Assembly (NCBI GenBank): GCA_016782545.1
Contig: JADHYG010000007.1
Location: 1 to 28,787 of the forward strand
DNA: 28,787 nucleotides
Reading direction: 5' to 3'
DNA from: Candidatus Microgenomates bacterium
Lineage (GTDB): Bacteria; Patescibacteria; Microgenomatia; JADHYG01
The notes under the pieces were generated by a model, which was given only the letters and a program-made list of their open reading frames with translations, was not told where the DNA came from and made no database searches. Below, one piece after another: positions 21,909 to 28,787 of the stretch; position 1 is the first letter of the stretch; each line of letters opens with the position of its first letter. The translations under genes were made by a program, and so were the position numbers.

Positions 21909-22958
21909 ATGGTTTTTTATCTTAAATATCGGCCGCAAAAATTTGCTGAATTAGACATTAAAATCGCCCGGGAAAGATTGACTAATATTTTTTCCTCGGG
22001 AAAGTTTCCTCATGCTTTTTTGTTTTGTGGTCCCAGGGGAACAGGTAAAACCTCGGCGGCGCGGATTGTCGCCAAGGTGATTAATTGCGAAAAAAGGAAA
22101 GATTTTGAGCCCTGCAATCAATGTGATTCTTGCAAAGCAACTACTACCGGCCGGCATTTGGATGTTTTTGAAATTGATGCCGCTTCAAATCGGGGTATTG
22201 ACGAAATCAGAGATCTTCGCCAGAAAATAAAGCTGTCTCCTTCTTCGGGAAAATACAAAATTTATATTATTGACGAAGTGCACATGTTAACCAATGAGGC
22301 TTTTAATGCCCTTTTAAAAACCCTAGAAGAACCGCCCCAGCATGCTCTTTTTGTTCTGGCGACAACAAGAGTTGATAAATTGCCAGACACGATTACTTCA
22401 AGGTGTTTGCGGATTGATTTTAAAAAAGCAACTGAAGAAGAAACAGTTCGTTCTTTAAAAAGAATTGTCAAAGGAGAGGGGTTAAAGGTTGACGACGAAG
22501 TTTTAAAATTTATTACCCAAGAATCTGATGGTTCTTTTCGGGAGGCAGCTAAAATTTTGGAAGAAGCTTCGTTATTGAAAAAAATAACTTTAGATGGGGT
22601 TAAAAAAATTCTTGGTCGGGATAAAGATTTTGATCAAAATAGCTTTTTAGAATGGCTAGCCAAAAAAGATGCTAAAAAATGTTTAGAATGGTTGATTGAT
22701 GCTGGAGAAAAGGGAGTTGATTGGCGGGTGTTGACAGAGGATATACTTAATCAACTGCATGATTTGTTAATGAAGAAATTTGGGATTAAAAAGCAACATA
22801 GCAGCATAGCTACGCAGCAACTTAGCATAGAAGAATTAAAAGAACTGATTGAGCTTTTTTCAAAAGCGCATCAGGAATTAAGAATGGCAGCGATTCCATC
22901 TTTGCCTTTGGAATTAGCCGTGGTGGAGTGGTGCGAAGGGGGGTGTAAAAATGTTTAA
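21909..22958 (+). CDS. dnaX: DNA polymerase III clamp-loader subunit, gamma-type
   Basis: 349 aa, without the tau C-terminal extension. AAA+ features: Walker A GPRGTGKT (41-48), a zinc module with C60, C69, C72 and C75, Walker B IYIIDEVHM (about 118-126), the NALLKTLEEPPQHALFVLAT region, and TSRC sensor 1/Arg finger. Domain III (about 240-349) holds the pentamer together. The protein loads the sliding clamp onto primed DNA. A short Gln/Ser-rich stretch (KKQHSSIATQQLSIEE) is coded by a repetitive AACATAGCAGCATAGC sequence. The end overlaps ybaB by 8 nt. Confidence 0.95.
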   Translation: MVFYLKYRPQKFAELDIKIARERLTNIFSSGKFPHAFLFCGPRGTGKTSAARIVAKVINCEKRKDFEPCNQCDSCKATTTGRHLDVFEIDAASNRGIDEIRDLRQKIKLSPSSGKYKIYIIDEVHMLTNEAFNALLKTLEEPPQHALFVLATTRVDKLPDTITSRCLRIDFKKATEEETVRSLKRIVKGEGLKVDDEVLKFITQESDGSFREAAKILEEASLLKKITLDGVKKILGRDKDFDQNSFLEWLAKKDAKKCLEWLIDAGEKGVDWRVLTEDILNQLHDLLMKKFGIKKQHSSIATQQLSIEELKELIELFSKAHQELRMAAIPSLPLELAVVEWCEGGCKNV

Positions 22959-23229
22959 TCCTTTAAAATCTTTAGGCGACATTAAGAAACTGCGCGAACA
23001 GGCAATGGAAATGCAGCGACAATTAGAGGCTGAAGAGATTGAATTGAACAAAGACGGTGTTCATGTGAAAATGACTGGCAACCAAAAAATAAAGGAACTG
23101 ACTATTGATGGCCAGGAAGACAATCGTCTTGCTGAGGTTATTAATGAAGCTCTGAAAAAATCTCAAGAAATTGCTGCCAGAAAACTGGCCCAAATGGGCG
23201 GTGGACTTCAGGGATTGCTGGGGAAATAA
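22951..23229 (+). CDS. ybaB: YbaB/EbfC nucleoid-associated protein
   Basis: 92 aa: a helical N-terminus (GDIKKLREQAMEMQRQLEAE), the central beta part VHVKMTGNQKIKELTIDGQ, then the C-terminal helix NEALKKSQEIAARKLAQM. It forms tweezer-like DNA-binding dimers. The order dnaX-ybaB, here overlapping, is widely conserved and often continues to recR, which in this genome lies about 3.8 kb downstream. Confidence 0.92.
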   Translation: MFNPLKSLGDIKKLREQAMEMQRQLEAEEIELNKDGVHVKMTGNQKIKELTIDGQEDNRLAEVINEALKKSQEIAARKLAQMGGGLQGLLGK

Positions 23230-23237
23230 AAAGTCTT

Positions 23238-23297
23238 GGAATGACAAAATTCATTTTGTTATTTTTGTAGGATAACGAACTCAAAGTTCGTCATTCC
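23238..23297. repeat. Two opposed GAATGAC-family hairpins forming one larger palindrome
   Basis: The first copy is GGAATGACAAAATTCATTTT + GTTATT (23238-23266), the second GGATAACGAACTCAAAGTTC + GTCATTCC (23270-23297). Each folds on itself, and the outer GGAATGAC / GTCATTCC ends also pair. Sited between ybaB and the HAD gene; the T run at 23261-23266 could end transcription. Confidence 0.75.
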
Positions 23298-23315
23298 AAT
23301 CTAAATCAAATATCT

Positions 23316-24008
23316 ATGAAAAAACTAGTTTTATTTGACATTGATGGGACGCTTTTAGAAGCTGGTCATCCTGTAGCTCGTGCTCGTCATTCTCATTCAA
23401 TCAAAAAAATCTTTGGGATAGAGACAATGATTGATTGGTCTAAGCATAGTGGCTCAACTGATAAAAAAATTGCGGTTGATATTTTAAGAGAAAAAGGAGT
23501 TACAGAAAAAGAGATTAAGTTTAAGATTCAACAGATTTTGGACGAGCAGTATTATTATGTGATGAAAAATTTAAAAGAAGACTTTAAAGAGCGAGTTCTT
23601 GAAGGAATAGAAGAGCTTCTTAAAGATTGTTTAAAAAAGAAAGAAATTTGCTTGGGTCTTTTAACTGGAAACTATGAAAAAATAGCTTGGTTTAAATTGG
23701 AAATGATTGGTCTGAAAAAATATTTTGATTTTGGCCTTTTTGGCAATCAAGCCGAAGACAGAAATGCCTTAGCCAAAAGCTTATTTAAAAGAGCAGAAAA
23801 GCATTTTAAAAGAAAATTTAAACCTGAGAGTGTTTTTATTATTGGCGACACACCTAGAGACATTGAGTGTGCTAAGGCGGCGGGCGTAAAGGCGATTGGT
23901 GTTGCCACTGGTCAATGGAGTGTGGCTGATCTTAAAAAGGCCGACGCTGATTTTGTTTTAAAAAATTTAAAGGATAAAAAAAAGATTTTAAAAATCATTC
24001 TCGTTTAA
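23316..24008 (+). CDS. HAD-superfamily phosphatase, phosphoglycolate-phosphatase-like
   Basis: 230 aa. Motif I is LFDIDGTLL (D8, D10). A helical cap is at about 16-85. Motif II is GLLTGNYEKIAWFKLEMIGL. Motif III Lys lies near ALAKSLFKRAEK. Motif IV is FIIGDTPRDIECAKAAGVK. The fold matches the Gph branch, which acts on phosphoglycolate or other small phosphoesters; the substrate here is unknown. A separate, weakly similar HAD gene at 11024 belongs to the thymidylate block. No Shine-Dalgarno is visible. Confidence 0.8.
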   Translation: MKKLVLFDIDGTLLEAGHPVARARHSHSIKKIFGIETMIDWSKHSGSTDKKIAVDILREKGVTEKEIKFKIQQILDEQYYYVMKNLKEDFKERVLEGIEELLKDCLKKKEICLGLLTGNYEKIAWFKLEMIGLKKYFDFGLFGNQAEDRNALAKSLFKRAEKHFKRKFKPESVFIIGDTPRDIECAKAAGVKAIGVATGQWSVADLKKADADFVLKNLKDKKKILKIILV

Positions 24009-24029
24009 TTTTAACTGAGGTTTTTAACT

Positions 24030-24077
24030 GAGGTTGGACCTATCGAGAGGTTGGACCTCTCTGGAGGTCCAACCTCT
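24030..24077. repeat. GAGGTTGGACCT hairpin, copy 2 with duplicated left arm
   Basis: Two left arms GAGGTTGGACCT (24030-24041 and 24047-24058) face one right arm AGGTCCAACCTC (24065-24076), so two mutually exclusive hairpins are possible. The ribosome site TTAGGAAAAC of the GNAT gene follows at once. Confidence 0.85.
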
Positions 24078-24087
24078 TAGGAAAACA

Positions 24088-24639
24088 ATGTTTATTCCTG
24101 GAAAAATTGTCAAACAATTTAAAACCAAAAAAGGCAATGAAGTGGTTATTCGTTATCCTAAATGGGAGGATTTAGAGCAATTAACAGATTTTATTAATAA
24201 TCTTTCTCAAGAAGACACTTTTGTTTTATATAATGGCGAAATCGTGACCAAAGAACAGGAAATGGAATATCTTGTTCAGGCTTTTAGGAGTTTGGAGAGA
24301 GGCAATCGAATTCAACTTTGTGCTTTTGTGGGTGATAAATTAGTGGCTAATTCATCAGTGATTAGAAAAAGGCTGCGGGCTAAACATGTTGGGACGATTG
24401 GTATTTCGGTGACCAAAGGTTATCGGGAAGAGGGTATTGGCAGTGAGGTTATAAAAGTTTTGATTGATGAAAGCAGAAAATTGGGTTTAAAAATGTTATC
24501 AATTGATTTTCTGGCTAATAATGAACGCGCTCAGCATGTTTATCAGGAAATTGGCTTTAAAGAATGCGGTTGCTTTCCCAAAATGTATTTTTATAAAGGA
24601 GAGTATGTGGGTCAGATCTTGATGTCTTTAGAGCTTTAA
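24088..24639 (+). CDS. GNAT-family N-acetyltransferase
   Basis: 183 aa from ATG 24088, which has AGGA 7 nt upstream; a TTG start at 24034 would translate the palindrome. GNAT features: VVIRYPKWEDLEQLTDFIN (motif C/D region), QLCAFVGDKLVANSSVI, then motif A IGISVTKGYREEGIGSEVIK, which holds the acetyl-CoA pyrophosphate loop (YREEGIG), and motif B LSIDFLANNERAQHVYQEIG ending KECGCFPKMYFYKG. The resemblance is to acetyltransferases of small amines or ribosomal proteins (RimI/RimL-like). The substrate cannot be named. Confidence 0.85.
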   Translation: MFIPGKIVKQFKTKKGNEVVIRYPKWEDLEQLTDFINNLSQEDTFVLYNGEIVTKEQEMEYLVQAFRSLERGNRIQLCAFVGDKLVANSSVIRKRLRAKHVGTIGISVTKGYREEGIGSEVIKVLIDESRKLGLKMLSIDFLANNERAQHVYQEIGFKECGCFPKMYFYKGEYVGQILMSLEL

Positions 24640-24658
24640 TACCGCTCAAACTACTAAG

Positions 24659-25633
24659 ATGATTTTAGTTACTGGTTCTTTGGCTTTTGATTTTATCATG
24701 AATTTTCCTGGTAAGTTTTCTGATCATATTTTACCGGAGAAAATTCACACCATTAATCTTTCCTTTTTGGTCAAGGATTTAAGGCAGGAAAGAGGTGGTT
24801 GCGCGGCTAATATTGCTTATAATTTATCCCTTTTGGGAGAAAAGCCAGCCATTTTAGGAGTTTTAGGAAATGATGGCCGGGCATATAAAAAATGGCTCAA
24901 AAACCAAGGCGTTGATGTTTCAATGATTCCATTCATTAAAACAAAGAGAACTTCAAGCGGCTTTATTATGACTGACTTAGTTGATAACCAAATCACTGGT
25001 TTTTATCCGGGAGCGATGGAAGAAAATAAAAAATTAAAAATAAAAAATAAAAAACACCCCAAACCAGAACAAGTTCGGCTTGGGGCAGACACATTAAAAT
25101 TTAAAAAGATTAGATTTATAGTGGTTGCGCCTAACGATCCAAAGGCAATGGTTAATTTTGCTAGAGAATGCCAGGAATTAAACATTCCCTATCTTTTTGA
25201 TCCGGGGATGCAGCTGCCGAGATTGACAAAAAAAGATTTAGAAATCGGTATTAACGGTGCGAAAATTGTTATTGGCAATGATTATGAAATAGCATTAATT
25301 AAAAACAAAAAACAGATAACAAAGAACAAAAAACAGATTTGGATTACGACCTTGGGAGAAAAGGGATCAATTATTGACGATAATGGTAAAATGATAAAAA
25401 TAAAAGCGGCTAAGCCGAAAAACACTTCTGATCCAACTGGGGCTGGTGATGCTTATAGGGCTGGATTTTTAGCTGGTTATTTACGCGGTTTTGATTTAAA
25501 AACTTGTGGCCAAATGGGCAGTGTTTGCGCGGTTTATACTGTAGAAAAATATGGGACAACGACGCATCGGTTTAGTAAAAGACAATTTATTAAAAGATAC
25601 AAAGAAAATTACGGAGAGGAGATAAAATTATGA
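24659..25633 (+). CDS. PfkB-family sugar/nucleoside kinase, probable adenosine kinase
   Basis: 324 aa. PfkB signatures: [20 protein letters not shown] (motif 1), [18 protein letters not shown], and the catalytic anion-hole motif [18 protein letters not shown] (about 258-275; base D264). The last 4 nt overlap the ahcY start, so they are translated together. SAH hydrolase yields adenosine, so adenosine to AMP is the most economical role and would pull the hydrolase forward (inference). Two A-rich, repetitive inserts (about 121-140, coded at 25021-25056, and [15 protein letters not shown] at 25296-25340) and a hairpin (25057-25085) lie in frame and are absent from usual family members. Confidence 0.85.
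   Translation: MILVTGSLAFDFIMNFPGKFSDHILPEKIHTINLSFLVKDLRQERGGCAANIAYNLSLLGEKPAILGVLGNDGRAYKKWLKNQGVDVSMIPFIKTKRTSSGFIMTDLVDNQITGFYPGAMEENKKLKIKNKKHPKPEQVRLGADTLKFKKIRFIVVAPNDPKAMVNFARECQELNIPYLFDPGMQLPRLTKKDLEIGINGAKIVIGNDYEIALIKNKKQITKNKKQIWITTLGEKGSIIDDNGKMIKIKAAKPKNTSDPTGAGDAYRAGFLAGYLRGFDLKTCGQMGSVCAVYTVEKYGTTTHRFSKRQFIKRYKENYGEEIKL
25057..25085. repeat. In-frame hairpin inside the PfkB kinase gene
   Basis: CCCCAA-a-CC-a-GAAC-aa-GTTC-GG-c-TTGGGG: a 29-nt hairpin with one mismatch and one bulge, directly after the A-rich low-complexity insert. Confidence 0.75.
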
Positions 25634-26943
25634 AATACGATGTGGCTGATTTATCATTGGCGCCAAAAGGCAAACTGAAAATTGAGTGGGCGGGTCGGGC
25701 AATGTCCGTACTTTCCTTAATAAAAAAGCGCTTTGAAAAAGAAAAGCCTTTAAAAAGCGTTCGATTGAGTGCTTGCCTTCATGTGACTGCAGAAACTGCT
25801 AATTTAATGCTTACCTTAAAAGCAGGCGGAGCAGAGTTGGCTCTTTGTGCGTCTAATCCTTTATCCACTCAAGACGAGGTAGCTGCTTCTTTAGTAAAAG
25901 ATTTTAAAATTCCTGTTTTTGCGATCAATGGTGAAAATAAAAAAACTTATTATAAACATATTAAAAGTGCTTTAGTAATCAAACCAAATATTACCATGGA
26001 TGATGGAGCAGATCTTGTCGCTTTGCTTCATAAATTAAAAATTAAAAATGAAAAATTAAAAACTACAATTCAAAATGCAAAATTAGAAGAATGGGAGATG
26101 CTTGGTTCATCGGAGGAGACGACGACTGGAGTGATTAGGCTTAAAGCAATGGAAAAAGATAAGGCTTTGAAAATACCGGTTTTGGCAATCAATGATAGCC
26201 AGACAAAGTTTATGTTTGATAATCGTTATGGCACGGGACAGTCAACCATTGATGGAATTTTAAGAGCGACCAATATTTTACTAGCTGGTAAAAAGTTTGT
26301 AGTTGTGGGTTATGGTTGGTGTGGAAGGGGGATTGCTCATCGGGCTCGAGGTATGGGCGCTCATGTGATTATTTGCGAGGTTGATACAGTCAAAGCTTTG
26401 GAAGCAGTCATGGATGGTTTTGAAGTCATGGCCATTTCAAATGCAGTAAAAATCGGCGATATTTTTGTGACCGCAACTGGTGATAAAAAGGTGATTGATT
26501 TAAAACATGTTAAAGGCATGAGAGGGGGCGCGATTTTGGCAAATAGCGGCCATTTTAATGTAGAGATTGATGTTGCTGGTTTAGAGAAAATTGCTAAAAA
26601 AAAGCGCCGGATCAGGCCCTTTGTTGAAGAATATACGATTCAAGTTCAAAACTCAAAGCTCAAAACTAAAAAAATTTACATTCTTGGTGAGGGGAGGTTG
26701 ATTAATTTAGTGGCGGCCGAGGGTCATCCCGCAGAGGTTATGGATCTTAGTTTTGCTAATCAGGCTTTGGCAGCCGAGTGGTTTTTGAAAAACAAAGGCA
26801 AGCTTGAGCCTAGAGTCTATCAGCTTCCCAAAGAAATTGATCAAAAAATTGCCTTTCTTAAGCTAAAATCAATGGGAATAAAAATCGATAAATTAACCCC
26901 AGAGCAGAAAAAATACCTTTCCAGTTGGCAAGAAGGAACCTGA
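25630..26943 (+). CDS. ahcY: S-adenosylhomocysteine hydrolase
   Basis: 437 aa. The enzyme splits S-adenosyl-homocysteine into adenosine and homocysteine with bound NAD. Catalytic residues are in place: His in [12 protein letters not shown], Asp in ITMDDGADL, Glu in [13 protein letters not shown], Lys and Asp in [11 protein letters not shown]. The NAD fold is [20 protein letters not shown] (about 222-241). The C-terminus [14 protein letters not shown] is typical although the final KPxxYRY tail is missing. Two in-frame inserts ([30 protein letters not shown]) come from A-rich repeat-like DNA. A good GGAGAGGAG site lies in the end of the kinase gene. It removes the product inhibitor of methyltransferases. 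Confidence 0.95.
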   Translation: MKYDVADLSLAPKGKLKIEWAGRAMSVLSLIKKRFEKEKPLKSVRLSACLHVTAETANLMLTLKAGGAELALCASNPLSTQDEVAASLVKDFKIPVFAINGENKKTYYKHIKSALVIKPNITMDDGADLVALLHKLKIKNEKLKTTIQNAKLEEWEMLGSSEETTTGVIRLKAMEKDKALKIPVLAINDSQTKFMFDNRYGTGQSTIDGILRATNILLAGKKFVVVGYGWCGRGIAHRARGMGAHVIICEVDTVKALEAVMDGFEVMAISNAVKIGDIFVTATGDKKVIDLKHVKGMRGGAILANSGHFNVEIDVAGLEKIAKKKRRIRPFVEEYTIQVQNSKLKTKKIYILGEGRLINLVAAEGHPAEVMDLSFANQALAAEWFLKNKGKLEPRVYQLPKEIDQKIAFLKLKSMGIKIDKLTPEQKKYLSSWQEGT

Positions 26944-26986
26944 GGAAAATTTCAAACTTTAAAACCAACCCCGATTTTTTATGTGA

Positions 26987-27015
26987 TGGAAAAAGAATGG
27001 CGATTTTAATATAAT
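26987..27015 (+). promoter_or_regulatory. Candidate promoter of recR
   Basis: TGGAAA (26987-26992), a 17-nt spacer and a perfect TATAAT (27010-27015). The -10 ends 9 nt before the recR ATG; no Shine-Dalgarno. Confidence 0.55.
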
Positions 27016-27024
27016 GTTAATGTC

Positions 27025-27651
27025 ATGATTATTCCTAGAGCGATTCAAAATTTAATTGAGGCTTTTCAAAGACTGCCGGGAATTGGGCCAAAAACAGCCC
27101 AAAGATTGACTTTTTATCTCTTGCATGTGCCCCAAAGAGAGCTTGATCGTTTTGCTGAAGCGCTTTCTGGTTTAAAAAGAAATACCAAGACTTGCTCTAT
27201 TTGTAAAAATGTTGATGAGATTGACCCCTGTTCTCTTTGTCAAGATCAAAATCGTGATCATTCAAAAATCTGCGTGGTTGAGGATGTTTTAGATGTTTTG
27301 GCAATTGAGAAATCAGGTAAGCATCGGGGCGTTTATCATGTTCTTCATGGTAGGATTGATCCTTTAAATAATATTGGCCCGGATGAGATTTTTATTAGAG
27401 AACTTTTGCAGCGACTGACAAGGTCCGACCTTGTCAAGGAAATTATTTTGGCAACTAATCCAGACATGGAAGGAGAGGCAACGGCGATGTACCTCGCGAA
27501 GAAACTTCGCGAACTAAAAACTAATCCGCCAGCTGGCGGAGAAAAACTAAAGATTACCAGATTAGCTCATGGGTTGCCGATTGGGGCCAATATAGAATAT
27601 GCTGATGAAAGGACATTAGGTGAAGCGCTCATGGGAAGGAAAGAGTATTAA
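27025..27651 (+). CDS. recR: Recombination mediator RecR
   Basis: 208 aa. Helix-hairpin-helix LPGIGPKTAQRLTFYLL (about 18-34), zinc site C57, C60, C69, C72 (CSICKNVDEIDPCSLC), Toprim domain starting KICVVEDVLDVLAIEKSG, and ILATNPDMEGEATAMYLAKKL followed by LAHGLPIGANIEYADE. RecR rings clamp DNA and with RecO load RecA on gaps. Three perfect palindromes lie inside the coding sequence (27416-27436, 27494-27512, 27525-27540). The last two code for a KTNPPAGGEK insert that B. subtilis RecR lacks. Neither recO nor recF is in the window. Confidence 0.95.
   Translation: MIIPRAIQNLIEAFQRLPGIGPKTAQRLTFYLLHVPQRELDRFAEALSGLKRNTKTCSICKNVDEIDPCSLCQDQNRDHSKICVVEDVLDVLAIEKSGKHRGVYHVLHGRIDPLNNIGPDEIFIRELLQRLTRSDLVKEIILATNPDMEGEATAMYLAKKLRELKTNPPAGGEKLKITRLAHGLPIGANIEYADERTLGEALMGRKEY
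27416..27436. repeat. In-frame palindrome 1 in recR
   Basis: TGACAAGGT-ccg-ACCTTGTCA: 9-bp perfect arms, coding for the LTRSDLVK segment. Confidence 0.85.
27494..27540. repeat. In-frame palindromes 2 and 3 in recR
   Basis: TCGCGAAG-aaa-CTTCGCGA (27494-27512) and the uninterrupted TCCGCCAGCTGGCGGA (27525-27540), 12 nt apart, within the C-terminal Toprim region. Confidence 0.88.
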
Positions 27652-27660
27652 TTTCTGAAT

Positions 27661-27692
27661 GAGGTTGGACCTCGTTGCGAGGTCCAACCTCT
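27661..27692. repeat. GAGGTTGGACCTC hairpin, copy 3
   Basis: GAGGTTGGACCTC-gttgc-GAGGTCCAACCTC: perfect arms. As at 24030-24077 it is followed at once by a ribosome site (ATAAGGAAG) and a start codon. Confidence 0.9.
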
Positions 27693-27703
27693 ATAAGGAA
27701 GAA

Positions 27704-28138
27704 ATGAAAAAACAAAGAAAACCAGGATTGGTCAGCGAGTTTGAAAAAGAAGTTGGCGAAACAGTCAAGACTGGCAAAGAACAGGTATCTTTGGGACAGG
27801 CATTCAGTGAATTGTTAAGCCAAATTTTTGGCGGGGCCACACCACCTACACCTGAACGAATGAAAGAATTGAAAACCGAAGAAGACAAGATGGGCAGAGA
27901 AGCAAGGGCAAAAGTACTTGAGCAGTTTATGGGTCCAGCACCGGCGCCAACAGAAAGAGTTTACGAAGTAAAACAAAAAGAAGAAACAACAAAGAGAATG
28001 AAAATGCAAAAAGAGGCTAAGAAAAAATCAGGCATGGAGATTCTTCAGGCGCCGCAAGGAAAAACCCAAAGAGGCTCTGCTTTTGCTTCTTTGAGAAGAA
28101 AGAAAACCGGCGTAGAAAGAAAAGGAGGGAAGTTTTAA
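27704..28138 (+). CDS. Uncharacterised small charged protein
   Basis: 144 aa from ATG 27704, chosen because AAGGAAG precedes it; an upstream in-frame ATG at 27659 would translate the hairpin. I recognise no family. It is hydrophilic, with no signal peptide or membrane helix. An amphipathic part (SLGQAFSELLSQIFGGATPP, about 30-50) is followed by a Glu/Lys-rich likely coiled coil (about 55-115), a Pro/Ala break (MGPAPAPTERVYEV), and a basic tail ending KKTGVERKGGKF. The basic tail suggests nucleic acid or ribosome binding, but that is a guess. It lies 52 nt after recR on the same strand and may share its transcript. Confidence 0.65.
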   Translation: MKKQRKPGLVSEFEKEVGETVKTGKEQVSLGQAFSELLSQIFGGATPPTPERMKELKTEEDKMGREARAKVLEQFMGPAPAPTERVYEVKQKEETTKRMKMQKEAKKKSGMEILQAPQGKTQRGSAFASLRRKKTGVERKGGKF

Positions 28139-28280
28139 ATCATAAAAACATTAAAGCATTAAATCATTAAAACAATTTTGCTTTGAATTGAATTTGTTTA
28201 GAACTATCAGTGAGTTTGACAGGATTAATAATCCTTGTTATACTTACTAACAATTGAATAAAGACTTTGAAGGAGAAAAA
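28139..28280. other. AT-rich gap with CATTAAA words and the cysK promoter
   Basis: Words AACATTAAAGCATTAAATCA (28147-28166) resemble stretches near 7517 and 14450. Then comes the promoter at 28216-28244. No gene was found. Confidence 0.6.
28216..28244 (+). promoter_or_regulatory. Strong promoter of the T-box leader and cysK
   Basis: A perfect TTGACA (28216-28221), a 17-nt spacer, TATACT (28239-28244). It is the best consensus promoter in the window; transcription would start near 28251, giving a leader of about 240 nt. Confidence 0.75.
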
Positions 28281-28281
28281 A

Positions 28282-28477
28282 GGTCCGACTGAATCGGACC
28301 AATGCGCTCCAGAGTTGATCAGCCGAAAGAAAACAAGTAGGTTGATACGGGTGCGCCCGTTATCGCGCTAGAGTGTCATTGGTTAAGCAAGCACTCGATG
28401 AGGTTTGAAGCTGTGAAGCTTCAACGAATTTAAGGTGGAAACACGGTAATACCGTCCTTAAGAGGGACGGTTTTTTT
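28282..28477 (+). promoter_or_regulatory. T-box-like tRNA-sensing leader (probably tRNA-Cys) before cysK
   Basis: The 3' part fits a T-box well. The antiterminator is TTAAGG (28430-28435), bulge TGGAAAC (28436-28442), ACGG (28443-28446), loop, CCGT (28452-28455) and CCTTAA (28456-28461). The competing terminator is CCGTCC / GGACGG plus T7. Upstream stems fit the I-II-III order: GCGC/GCGC (28304-28368) enclosing ATCAGCC/GGTTGAT; GAGTG/CACTC (28371-28396); TTGAAGCT/AGCTTCAA (28405-28424). The bulge TGGA would pair with an NCCA end whose discriminator is U, as in tRNA-Cys, matching cysK. The classical bulge is TGGNACC, so this is a variant. A TGC triplet at 28352-28354 on the 3' side of stem I could be the specifier, but it can also sit in a strong hairpin loop; stem I is not canonical. 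Confidence 0.75.
28452..28477 (+). terminator. T-box terminator
   Basis: CCGTCC (28452-28457) pairs with GGACGG (28465-28470), extended by two weak pairs, followed by seven T. Its 5' arm is shared with the antiterminator. Confidence 0.85.
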
Positions 28478-28488
28478 GTGGAAAAAAT

Positions 28489-28787
28489 ATGAAATACAAC
28501 AATATTCTAGAGACAATCGGCAAGACGCCGATGATTAAAATTCAAAAATTAAACCCCAACCCCAATGTGAGCATTTTCGCCAAGCTCGAAGGGAATAATC
28601 CTAGTGGTTCGGTAAAGGATAGAATTGCTAAATATATGATTGAAGATGCAGAAAGGCGTGGATTATTACAATCGGGAAAGGTTATTTTAGAAGCTACCAG
28701 TGGCAATACCGGTATTGGTTTAGCAATGGCGGCCGCTTTTAAAGGATATAAGTTTATAGCGGTTATGCCAAAAAGTGCCAGTGTTGA
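28489..28787 (+). CDS. cysK: Cysteine synthase / PLP beta-family enzyme (5' part, cut by the window edge)
   Basis: The first 99 residues are visible. The start YNNILETIGKTPMIKIQKL is typical of O-acetylserine sulfhydrylase. The PLP-lysine motif is KLEGNNPSGSVKDRIAK, and the substrate loop EATSGNTGIGLAMAA follows. The enzyme makes cysteine from O-acetylserine (or O-phosphoserine) and sulfide. The T-box-like leader points to control by uncharged tRNA-Cys, which supports cysteine synthase over cystathionine beta-synthase, a relative I cannot exclude from this fragment. Confidence 0.9.
   Translation, partial: MKYNNILETIGKTPMIKIQKLNPNPNVSIFAKLEGNNPSGSVKDRIAKYMIEDAERRGLLQSGKVILEATSGNTGIGLAMAAAFKGYKFIAVMPKSASV

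Overview
The window looks like a chromosomal segment of a Candidate Phyla Radiation (Patescibacteria) bacterium, most likely Microgenomates-like. The reasons are: AT-rich DNA; short housekeeping proteins (EF-Ts of 149 aa, a gamma-only DnaX, a divergent YbeY); Pro/Thr-linker surface proteins; and many short palindromic repeats between and even inside genes. TGA ends several clearly conserved genes (HAD phosphatase, tmk, ahcY), so the code is standard and not the TGA-glycine code of Gracilibacteria/SR1. The phylum call is an inference from gene style; no rRNA gene is present to confirm it.

Layout. 1-7469 is an envelope block: the end of a Pro/Thr-rich protein, a tiny LPXTG sortase substrate, a membrane-anchored Clp-type AAA+ ATPase with a degenerate first ATPase domain, a PaaX/Cas2-fold protein with a hydrophobic helix, then (minus strand) a membrane-anchored cohesin protein followed by a large dockerin-bearing surface protein. 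7730-14151 is a thymidylate block: dCTP deaminase, a double-length ThyX-like protein, a deoxynucleoside kinase, a HAD phosphatase, a DNPH1-like hydrolase fused to thymidylate kinase, and serine hydroxymethyltransferase. 14583-17880 is rpsB, tsf, frr, rseP. 18385-20088 is proS. 20405-23229 is a DHH-like phosphoesterase, rpsU, ybeY, dnaX and ybaB. 23316-28138 holds a HAD phosphatase, a GNAT acetyltransferase, a PfkB kinase (probably adenosine kinase) coupled to S-adenosylhomocysteinase, recR and a small unknown gene. The window ends in cysK behind a T-box-like leader.

How the genes fit together. The thymidylate block could take dCTP or salvaged deoxynucleosides to dTDP, with GlyA supplying methylene-tetrahydrofolate and the DNPH1-like domain cleaning the pool beside the kinase. 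AhcY and the PfkB kinase form an SAH-to-AMP salvage pair. Cohesin plus dockerin suggests a private cell-surface complex.

The most unusual feature is the repeat landscape. Seven intergenic palindromes all have CGATCG at their exact centre, and six of them form three arm-matched pairs that flank the Cas2-fold gene, the dNK-HAD-tmk-glyA block and proS. At least four other hairpin families occupy nearly every intergenic gap, and perfect palindromes sit in frame inside recR and rseP. Several genes have promoter-like -35/-10 pairs whose -10 box ends only 7-9 nt before the ATG, suggesting leaderless mRNAs.
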